From Alistipes sp. (GTDB lineage: Bacteria; Bacteroidota; Bacteroidia; Bacteroidales; Rikenellaceae), in NCBI GenBank assembly GCA_017937125.1, contig JAGBEH010000007.1:372001-436000 (forward strand): DNA of 64,000 nucleotides, given 5' to 3'. Below the pieces are notes generated by a model that saw nothing but the letters and a program-made list of their open reading frames with translations, had not been told where the DNA came from and searched no databases. This document shows, one piece after another, positions 17,893-24,723 of the stretch; within the stretch, counting starts at the first letter, position 1; every line of letters starts with the position of its first letter. Made by a program: the position numbers and the translations under genes.

Positions 17893-18750
17893 ATGTCACG
17901 TACAGATTTTAATACATTATTGGAGGCCGGCGTTCATTTCGGACACTTGAAGCGCAAGTGGAATCCCAAAATGGCTCCGTATATCTTTATGGAGAAGAAC
18001 GGCATCCATATCATCGACCTTTACAAGACCGTTGTAAAGCTGGATGAGGCTGCCGCAGCACTCAAGCAGATCGCAAAGAGCGGTCGTCGCGTGCTGTTCG
18101 TAGCTACGAAAAAACAGGCTAAGGAGATCGTTGCCGAAAAGGTGTCGGCAGTAGGCATGCCTTACGTTACGGAGCGTTGGGCAGGCGGTATGCTGACGAA
18201 CTTCCCCACCATACGAAAGGCCGTCAAGAAGATGACCACCATCGACAAGATGACAAATGACGGTACTTTCGATAACTTCTCGAAGCGCGAGAAGTTGCAG
18301 ATCGCACGCCAGCGTGCGAAACTCGAAAAGAACCTCGGTTCCATCGCAGACCTTACACGTCTTCCCGCAGCGCTGTTCGTCGTGGACGTTCAGAAAGAGG
18401 CGAACGCCGTTAAGGAGGCCAACAGACTGAACATCCCCGTGTTCGCTATGGTAGATACTTGTTGTGATCCAACCAACATCGATTACGTTATACCTGCGAA
18501 CGACGATGCTACGAAGTCTATCGCCGCTATCCTCGACACCGTTTGCGCGGCTATCGCCGAAGGTGCCGAAGAGCGTAAGCTCGAAAAGGAGAAGGAGGCT
18601 CTCGAGGCTGAAGCCAATACCGAGGCTGCGCCTGCGAAGAAAGAGGCCAAACCCCGCATCAAGAAGGCCGTAAAGGCTTCCGTAGATGCCGAGGAGGCTG
18701 CCGTTGCCGAAGTTATAGCAGCAACTGAGGCTGAAGGGGACGCAGAGTAA
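17893..18750 (+). CDS. rpsB: 30S ribosomal protein S2
   Basis: 285 residues. It has the S2 signatures LLEAGVHFGHLKRKWNPKMAPYIF, RWAGGMLTNFPTI and VDTCCDPTNIDYVIPANDDA. The core ends near residue 230, and the protein then carries a charged Ala/Glu/Lys-rich tail of about 55 residues, longer than in E. coli and probably disordered. S2 joins the small subunit late in assembly and bridges head and body. It is 29 bases upstream of tsf, the classic rpsB-tsf pair. Confidence 0.96.
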   Translation: MSRTDFNTLLEAGVHFGHLKRKWNPKMAPYIFMEKNGIHIIDLYKTVVKLDEAAAALKQIAKSGRRVLFVATKKQAKEIVAEKVSAVGMPYVTERWAGGMLTNFPTIRKAVKKMTTIDKMTNDGTFDNFSKREKLQIARQRAKLEKNLGSIADLTRLPAALFVVDVQKEANAVKEANRLNIPVFAMVDTCCDPTNIDYVIPANDDATKSIAAILDTVCAAIAEGAEERKLEKEKEALEAEANTEAAPAKKEAKPRIKKAVKASVDAEEAAVAEVIAATEAEGDAE

Positions 18751-18779
18751 TTAATTATCTAAAAGAAAGGAAAACATTT

Positions 18780-19610
18780 ATGGAAATCAAAGCTGCTGAT
18801 GTAATGAAACTCCGCAAGATGACCGGAGCGGGTATGATGGATTGCAAGAAGGCTCTTATCGAGGCTGAAGGCGATTTCGACCGTGCAAAGGACATCATTC
18901 GCGAGAAGGGTAAACTCGTCGTAAGCAAGCGTGCCGATCGCACCGCTTCGGAGGGTGTAGTCGTAACCAAAATCGCAGGTGGCAAGGCTTATCTGCTCTG
19001 CCTCGCTTGCGAGACGGACTTCGTGGCTCAGAATGCCGAGTTCGGTGCTTCCGCCAATGCGATTCTCGAAATCGCCGTGGCTGCCGATGCCGCCGACCGC
19101 GATGCGCTTCTGGCCGTAAAGAATGCCGAGGGACACACCGTCGAGGAGATGGTTATCGAGAAATCGGGACAGACGGGCGAGAAGGTGGAGCTGGCTTATT
19201 ACGGCCGTATCGAGGCTCCCTATTGCAATGCATACGTCCATTTCAACAAGAAGCTCGGTACTATTCTCGGTTTCAACAAGGAGGTATCCGAAGAGGTTGC
19301 CCACACCGTCGCTATGCAGGCTACGGCTATGGCTCCTATCGCTATCGACGTCGATGACTGCCCCGCAGACGTTGTCGCTCACGAGCGTCAAATCGCAGTC
19401 GAGGCTATGAAGCAGGATCCGAAGAACGCCAACAAGCCCGATGCCATTCTGGAGAAGATCGCAGAAGGAAAGATGCGCAAGTTCTATGAGGAGAACACGC
19501 TTTTGAACCAGGCTCTCGTAGGCGAGAAGATCTCGATCCGCGAGTACATTCAGAACTCCGATAAAGAGGCTACCGTCGTTGCTTACAAGCGTTTCGCTTT
19601 GGAAGCGTAG
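18780..19610 (+). CDS. tsf: Translation elongation factor Ts
   Basis: 276 residues, normal for EF-Ts. It is the nucleotide exchange factor for EF-Tu. The N-terminal UBA-like helix KLRKMTGAGMMDCKKALIEAEGDFDRA and the core motif CETDFVAQN, which contacts EF-Tu, are clear. It ends the ribosomal operon, and a strong intrinsic terminator follows 17 bases after the stop. Confidence 0.96.
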   Translation: MEIKAADVMKLRKMTGAGMMDCKKALIEAEGDFDRAKDIIREKGKLVVSKRADRTASEGVVVTKIAGGKAYLLCLACETDFVAQNAEFGASANAILEIAVAADAADRDALLAVKNAEGHTVEEMVIEKSGQTGEKVELAYYGRIEAPYCNAYVHFNKKLGTILGFNKEVSEEVAHTVAMQATAMAPIAIDVDDCPADVVAHERQIAVEAMKQDPKNANKPDAILEKIAEGKMRKFYEENTLLNQALVGEKISIREYIQNSDKEATVVAYKRFALEA

Positions 19611-19627
19611 ACTTGAAACAATACCGA

Positions 19628-19661
19628 CAAAGCCCGCTGTTTGCAGCGGGCTTTGTTTTTT
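19628..19661 (+). terminator. Intrinsic terminator of the rplM-rpsI-rpsB-tsf operon
   Basis: A perfect 12-bp GC-rich stem (19628-19639 with 19644-19655) closes on a TTTG tetraloop and is followed by six T (19656-19661). No T-run exists for the minus strand, so it works for tsf and not clearly for the converging S26-like operon. Confidence 0.9.
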
Positions 19662-19799
19662 GTAAGGCAATTATACGCTATTTACACCGATTTTATCTGC
19701 CTTATCTTCTTTGCCATTCGGCTTCTCCCGAAGACTTGAGGCGTCTGCGTGCAGATTGCTAAGCGGTCCGGAAACTGCTCCGATGGCATTCGGCGGCAC

Positions 19800-20249
19800 T
19801 TATCTTATGCCTGACCTCCACAGTATCCCCAATATGCACCTGCGGATAAATTGCGGCATTGCAACCCAGATCGCAGATGCCGTGCGCCAGCGGCTTGATG
19901 TGCAGCGTATGACATTGCCGTCGGGACGTATTATGCCGTTTACGATTGCTACGACGTCGCGGATGTCGCAATGCTCGAATTTACGATAATTACCGTCCCC
20001 TGCAAGTGTCAGTCTGTCTCCGCTGCGTGCTATTATGCGGTGCATAACGTGATGCCCGCGGTAGCGGAAAAGTACGATGTCGCCTTTGCGGACCGAATCC
20101 GCATCGCAGGGCGACAACTGTACTCTTGTCCTGCCGTCTCGTATGAACGGACGCATACTGTGCCCTTTGACGCGCATAACGACATTCTGCCCGTCTGCTA
20201 TCATCTCCTCGACCTGAGCGAAGAATATGTCGTTGTCCAATATCTTCAT
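19800..20249 (-). CDS. S24/S26 family signal-peptidase-like protein (Ser/His type)
   Basis: 149 residues. GHSMRPFI (Ser at about residue 31) is the nucleophile motif of S24/S26 peptidases. VRKGDIVLFRYRGHHVMHRIIA places His70 where bacterial type I signal peptidases have lysine, and LAGDGN supplies the aspartate region. This resembles the ER-type/SipW Ser-His signal peptidases. No membrane anchor is seen, so it may act in the cytoplasm or use partners. The start chosen (20249) gives MKILDNDIFFAQVEEMI; a longer frame upstream overlaps the HPr-kinase-like gene. It is the last gene of an ABC-HprK-S26 operon, and a precursor-cleaving role is an inference. Confidence 0.75.
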   Translation of the reverse strand: MKILDNDIFFAQVEEMIADGQNVVMRVKGHSMRPFIRDGRTRVQLSPCDADSVRKGDIVLFRYRGHHVMHRIIARSGDRLTLAGDGNYRKFEHCDIRDVVAIVNGIIRPDGNVIRCTSSRWRTASAIWVAMPQFIRRCILGILWRSGIR

Positions 20250-20257
20250 CGGAACTG

Positions 20258-21157
20258 TTATGATATTCCGAAAACGGTTCGGTACGACAGTTCCGCCGCA
20301 TCGGCATCGGGCAGGCATTCGAGGTGGTAAACGGGTACGCAGCCCAAGACGTCGGACAGGGTGTCGCATATGTTGTCCTGGAGGTTGCCGTCATAGGCGA
20401 ATGCGGGCGGACACGAGGGTAGGAGCGCTCCGAGTGCATCTATTATGCCGAGTTTGCGTATCTTGTTGTGTGGTGCCTGACTTAAGCGTACTATGCCCTT
20501 TATCGGGAAATCGCGGTTTACGTAGCAGGGGGTCTTTCCGCTCCACGCCGAACCGAAAGCCGTCGGTATGCCGTCTACGCATTTTATTACGGGGCTGTCG
20601 TCGTTGAGCAGTTTCGCCCCTTCGATGTTCTCTCTCCACAGGCGTGTGTGGGTGCTTTTGCCGGTTCCCGATTCGCCGAGGAACATTACAGCGCCGCCGT
20701 CCTTGACTATGACGGACGAGTGTACGGCTATGGCGTGCAGCGGATTGACTGCCACACCGAACATCATCCACAGCCCGAAGCGCAGCAGCGATATGTCCGG
20801 TTTCTCGCTGACTGCTATGTTGCTGTATACCTTGATCGAGCCGAACTCTTTGATGAATACCGTGTCGCGGTCGGATCCATAATAGCCCTGAGGGCGCATA
20901 TAGAAGAGATAACCGTTGTCGTAACGGCAAAAGAAGCAGTCGTGCGCGGCATCCTCGAACTCGAATTCGTGCAGCACCGTCGCCGTGAAATCCTCTGTGC
21001 GTATGGGGCAGTCGGAGTGCAACTCCATTATCGGCGAACTTGCAGCGTCAAATTCGGCTTCGAACGGCCTGAATCCGCGTAATCCTATCTCGGCAAGGTC
21101 TGCGTAGGGGTCGCAGACGCGCAGCCTGAATCCTGCGATGATATAATCTTTACTCAT
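20258..21157 (-). CDS. HPr kinase/phosphorylase-like P-loop protein
   Basis: 299 residues. The C-terminal half carries a P-loop GESGTGKST (about 161-169), preceded by an HprK-like histidine in AIAVHSSVI (H146) and followed by LLNDDSPVI (D186-D187), the pattern of HPr Ser kinases and related PEPCK-fold kinases. The N-terminal ~130 residues differ from true HprK, and no HPr gene is nearby. HprK homologues of this type occur in lasso-peptide and other RiPP clusters, where some phosphorylate a precursor peptide; that comparison is family knowledge, and the role here is inferred. The start overlaps the ABC gene's stop by 8 bases, and S26 follows after 8 bases. Confidence 0.75.
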   Translation of the reverse strand: MSKDYIIAGFRLRVCDPYADLAEIGLRGFRPFEAEFDAASSPIMELHSDCPIRTEDFTATVLHEFEFEDAAHDCFFCRYDNGYLFYMRPQGYYGSDRDTVFIKEFGSIKVYSNIAVSEKPDISLLRFGLWMMFGVAVNPLHAIAVHSSVIVKDGGAVMFLGESGTGKSTHTRLWRENIEGAKLLNDDSPVIKCVDGIPTAFGSAWSGKTPCYVNRDFPIKGIVRLSQAPHNKIRKLGIIDALGALLPSCPPAFAYDGNLQDNICDTLSDVLGCVPVYHLECLPDADAAELSYRTVFGIS

Positions 21158-22856
21158 AATCGTCTATGTCTATTATGCGGTCGCACCAGTCGAGCGAACT
21201 GTCGCGGTGTGCGATTATCACTATCGTCAAATCCTTGTTCGACTGCGACAGCTCTTCGATAGCCTCGTTGATATTCCGTTCCGTGGCATTGTCCAAAGAG
21301 GAGGTCGCTTCGTCGAAGAACAGTATGTCCGCCTGCTTGTAGAGCGCACGGGCTATGCCTATACGCTGGCGCTGTCCTCCCGAGAGCCTGCTGCCGCATT
21401 CTCCTACGCGCGTGTCGGCACCGTTCGGCAGCGAATCGGTGAATGCGCGAAGGTCGGCCATATCTATGGCTTTGTCGGCCGATGCGCGGTCTATCTTGTC
21501 GGGGCGTACGCCCAGTGCTATGTTGTCTATTATAGTCCCGTCCGTCAGGAATATGTTTTGAGACACATATCCTATGGTATTCTGCCATTTGCGCCTGTTC
21601 TCGGCCGACAGCCGTTCGCCGTCGATGTATATCGCGCCTTCGGTCGGCTCGTAAAGTCCGAGCAGCAGATTGAAAAGCGTTGTTTTGCCCGAGCCAGAAC
21701 GGCCGCGGATCCCTAACCGTTCGCCCTTGGCAATTTTAATCGACAAGTTGCGCAGAACGGGGGCGGAACCGTCGTCGAAACGGAACGTAAGCCCTTCCGT
21801 CGCTATCTCTTTGCGGAAATCGAAACGTTCGTCGGAAATCTCGACCGCCGTATCGGTCTCGTCTATGCGGGCGTCGCGGATTATGGGAATCGTGAATCCG
21901 TTGTACCTCAATGACGACCACGCGCTCATAATATTGCGTACGGACGGCATAAGGCGCAGAGCCGCGACGGCGAATACGCCGAAAAGGATCTTCATACGGT
22001 TGCCCTCGATGCCGAGATTTATTATTACCATAACGGCCATTCCGACCGCCAGACCTATTTCGGTGAACATTTGCGGCAGGATGGAGATGGTCGCATTTCT
22101 GGCTCTCATCTTTATCACCTCCTCCATCGTCCGGTCGAAACGTTCGAGCATCTGCGGGAAAGCGTTGCTGATTTCGATGTCCGAGTATCCTCGATACGTA
22201 TCGGCGACATTGCGTGCTTTGGCCCTTTGCGCACGGTTCTCGGCCTCGCCGTAATCATTCAGCCTGCCTTTTACCATACGGATATAGAGCCATATCGACG
22301 GGAGGAATATGGCGATTACGAGCACGGCCGCCGTGATGTCGTAGAATGCCAGCGCAACGAACAGCAGCAGGAAAAGCGTCGTTTCGCTGATTATTGTCGC
22401 GGCAGGACGCAGTATCCCGGCCACGAATGTCAGGCATATTGCGTTTACGTTGCGCGAGAGTACCGCCGAATTGCTGCTTTTGATGAATTGCAGCCCGCGG
22501 TTGTGGTAATCGATGTATAACCTGCGCGACAAATATCCGTAGAGCGAATACGTATAGTCGCGTTCCGCTCTGTACAGCAGCAGATTTATGAGACATTTCA
22601 ATGCGATTACGGCGATTACGGCCACGCATACGGCCGCTATGAACCATTTCTCGTCGGGAATGCCGCTCAGAACGTACAGCCGATTGAGGTACGGGTTCGT
22701 CGAGACGCTGTCGGTGTCGAGTATCAGCAGGAGTACGGGCAACAGCATAGCAAGCCCGACGAAATTGAGTATCGCACGCATAAATATGGTCACGACCACC
22801 CAAATGCCTCTGCGTCGGAATGACTGCGGGATTATGTCCGATACGGAAAAGTTCAT
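21150..22856 (-). CDS. ABC exporter, fused membrane and ATPase domains
   Basis: 568 residues. The first ~320 form an ABC type-1 exporter membrane domain (about six helices, including the pairs near 20-48, 72-95 and 155-195). The ATPase domain has Walker A GRSGSGKTT (385-393), signature LSGGQRQR (491), Walker B ILFFDEATSSLD (511) and the H-loop IIAHR (H550). No C39 peptidase domain is fused. Substrates of such half-exporters include lipids, peptides and glycoconjugates. The ATG at 22856 is used; a GTG one codon upstream is possible. The -7 box lies only a few bases before the start, so the mRNA may be leaderless. It heads the operon with the HprK-like and S26-like genes. Confidence 0.88.
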   Translation of the reverse strand: MNFSVSDIIPQSFRRRGIWVVVTIFMRAILNFVGLAMLLPVLLLILDTDSVSTNPYLNRLYVLSGIPDEKWFIAAVCVAVIAVIALKCLINLLLYRAERDYTYSLYGYLSRRLYIDYHNRGLQFIKSSNSAVLSRNVNAICLTFVAGILRPAATIISETTLFLLLFVALAFYDITAAVLVIAIFLPSIWLYIRMVKGRLNDYGEAENRAQRAKARNVADTYRGYSDIEISNAFPQMLERFDRTMEEVIKMRARNATISILPQMFTEIGLAVGMAVMVIINLGIEGNRMKILFGVFAVAALRLMPSVRNIMSAWSSLRYNGFTIPIIRDARIDETDTAVEISDERFDFRKEIATEGLTFRFDDGSAPVLRNLSIKIAKGERLGIRGRSGSGKTTLFNLLLGLYEPTEGAIYIDGERLSAENRRKWQNTIGYVSQNIFLTDGTIIDNIALGVRPDKIDRASADKAIDMADLRAFTDSLPNGADTRVGECGSRLSGGQRQRIGIARALYKQADILFFDEATSSLDNATERNINEAIEELSQSNKDLTIVIIAHRDSSLDWCDRIIDIDDYE

Positions 22857-22860
22857 CACA

Positions 22861-22868
22861 CAAAGATA
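22861..22868 (-). promoter_or_regulatory. -7 promoter box for the ABC-HprK-S26 operon
   Basis: Read on the minus strand, this is TATCTTTG, a perfect TAnnTTTG box. The ATG of the ABC gene begins 5 bases downstream, so transcription would start at or very near the initiation codon. Confidence 0.6.
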
Positions 22869-22877
22869 CCGACTTTT

Positions 22878-22909
22878 TTTGAAAATCGGAGGTTTATTGC
22901 GTACATTTG
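22878..22909 (+). promoter_or_regulatory. Promoter (-33 and -7) of the DUF6377-type regulator
   Basis: TTTG at 22878-22881 and TACATTTG at 22902-22909 are separated by 20 bases, matching the Bacteroidetes -33/-7 pattern. The expected transcript start lies about 15 bases before the TTG start at 22932. The promoter is divergent from, and interleaved with, that of the ABC operon. Confidence 0.7.
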
Positions 22910-22931
22910 CATTATACGAAAGATTTTACTC

Positions 22932-24566
22932 TTGAAACGTCGTTTATACATATGCCTCTGCCTGCTGGGGTCGCTTGCGACGGGTTGCGCATCCCGTTCG
23001 GACGGCAATGCCGAATTGCTGCACTGTCTCGATAGGGCTGTCGATGAACGCAGGGAATGGGATGAAGCCAAGGAGCGCCGCATCGGCGTTTTGCGCGAGC
23101 GTCTTTCTTCGGCGGACGGCGACAGCCGAATCGTAATCCTGCTCGATCTGTGCGATGAATATTTCTATTATCGCGTAGATTCCGCCCGCCATTATGCCGT
23201 GCTGCTCGAAACTGCGGCGAAACGCTGCGGCGACAGGGCGTTGCTCGACAGGGCGCGTTTGCGCACAGCCTTGTTTTATAACGGTCTGGGACGGTCCGAC
23301 GATTCGTACGGCGAACTTGACAAGATAGATGCGGAACGGTTGTCCGCACGTGATGCGGGGGCGTACGTGGCGTTGAAATCGTCGTTGTTGGGCAAGTTCG
23401 TGAAGTCGGCGGGTAATAAATCCTTGCGCGACAGTTGCGAAGCGGCGATGAATGCTTTCAACCGACAGCGAACCCGCTTTTTCGACCCGTCGAGTGCGGA
23501 ATATATGTGGTACGGAGCCCTCGATTTGGAGCGCGAGGGAAAGCGCGATACGGCGTTCAGGTTGATTATGCGGGCATACGATACGGCCGAGGACAGCCAT
23601 TCGCGCGCGAAAATAGCGTCGGCGGCTTTTAATATGGCGGAGGGCGATATGCGCGAGAGGATGCTGATACTGTCCGCCATCGATGATTTCCGCGCTTCGG
23701 TCAAGGAGTACACCTCGCTGCCCAAACTCGCCGAGATACTTTTCGAACGCGGGGATGTCGAGCGTGCCAACCGATATATGCGCTGCACTATGGAGGATGT
23801 GCTGTTTTGCAACCACAACAGCCGTATGGTACAGTATGCGGGGTCGAACGAGGCCATAAGCGCCGCATTTTCCGAGGCCCTGACGTCGCGCCGTCGCATT
23901 ATGATTGCGATGATAATCGTCGTGAGCCTTTTTGCCGCGGCGATAATGTGGGCGCTCCGGTGGGCATTGCGCCAGAAACGGAAGATAGAGCGGATGAACG
24001 CCGATCTGATAAGCGTGAACGAGGTTATTCGCGGACGCAATGCCGAACTGCTCGAACTCAACGAGCGGCTGAAAGAGGTGAACGTCCGACTTACGGACGC
24101 CAACAGGATAAAGGAGCAGTACGTGTGTCACTATATGGACTTGTGTTCGTCCTACATCGCCAAGCTCGACGACTACCGCCGTTCGTTGAATAAGACCGCA
24201 AACGCTTCGGGCGCGGATGCTGTCCTTAAGGAACTACGCACCCCGCGTCTGGCGGAAAAGGAGTGGCGCGAGTTCTATAAAATCTTCGATGCGACATTTC
24301 TCGACATATTCCCTAATTTCATCGAGCGCGTCAATGAACTGTTGGTCGCGGACGAGCGTTTCGTACAGAAATCGGCGGGTGTCCTGAATACGGAGCTGCG
24401 TATTTTGGCCGTTATCAGGCTCGGTATTACCGACAGCGTGAAAATAGCCTATTTCCTGAACTGTTCGCTCTCCACGATTTATAATTATCGCACCAAAATG
24501 CGTAATGCGGCAGCGGGAAATCGCGACGATTTCGAAACCAGAGTGCAGTCCATCTCTGTCGAGTAA
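22932..24566 (+). CDS. DUF6377-type membrane-anchored transcriptional regulator (TTG start)
   Basis: 544 residues. MKRRLYICLCLLGSLATGC reads as a lipoprotein signal, though such signals in this family may instead be plain export signals. An alpha-helical TPR-like region (about 30-310) is followed by one transmembrane segment (about 316-337), a coiled coil (about 340-400) and a C-terminal domain with NTELRILAVIRLGITDSVKIAYFLNCSLSTIYNYRTKMR in sense, a LuxR-like helix-turn-helix. Such proteins sense a periplasmic signal and regulate nearby nutrient-use genes in Bacteroidota. There is no in-frame ATG near the signal peptide, and the promoter at 22878-22909 supports the TTG at 22932. GH31 downstream is the nearest candidate target. 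Confidence 0.72.
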   Translation: MKRRLYICLCLLGSLATGCASRSDGNAELLHCLDRAVDERREWDEAKERRIGVLRERLSSADGDSRIVILLDLCDEYFYYRVDSARHYAVLLETAAKRCGDRALLDRARLRTALFYNGLGRSDDSYGELDKIDAERLSARDAGAYVALKSSLLGKFVKSAGNKSLRDSCEAAMNAFNRQRTRFFDPSSAEYMWYGALDLEREGKRDTAFRLIMRAYDTAEDSHSRAKIASAAFNMAEGDMRERMLILSAIDDFRASVKEYTSLPKLAEILFERGDVERANRYMRCTMEDVLFCNHNSRMVQYAGSNEAISAAFSEALTSRRRIMIAMIIVVSLFAAAIMWALRWALRQKRKIERMNADLISVNEVIRGRNAELLELNERLKEVNVRLTDANRIKEQYVCHYMDLCSSYIAKLDDYRRSLNKTANASGADAVLKELRTPRLAEKEWREFYKIFDATFLDIFPNFIERVNELLVADERFVQKSAGVLNTELRILAVIRLGITDSVKIAYFLNCSLSTIYNYRTKMRNAAAGNRDDFETRVQSISVE

Positions 24567-24582
24567 CTACAAAACCGCCGAT

Positions 24583-24590
24583 ATCTTTGT
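24583..24590 (+). promoter_or_regulatory. Possible distal -7 box upstream of GH31
   Basis: TATCTTTG, perfect TAnnTTTG, 134 bases before the GH31 ATG. No clear -33 element. It may be an alternative start to the box at 24677. Confidence 0.4.
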
Positions 24591-24676
24591 TGCTTATATT
24601 GTTGGTATGCAGTATGTTGCGCTTCGACGGCCGCTACATTCTCGGCGGGAGCGCGCGAAGGAACGGATTTTACGTC

Positions 24677-24684
24677 TAAATTTG
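24677..24684 (+). promoter_or_regulatory. -7 promoter box of GH31
   Basis: TAAATTTG, a perfect TAnnTTTG match, 40 bases before the ATG at 24724. The lack of a good -33 element suggests activator-dependent expression, which would fit the regulator encoded upstream. Confidence 0.5.
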
Positions 24685-24723
24685 TATAGCGGAAAAGCTG
24701 AATTTAACCTAAATTTATAATCT

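Noticed and set aside
19628-19661. Bidirectional terminator for tsf and the S26-like operon
   Set aside because: The minus strand has no T-run after the stem, so only tsf is clearly served.
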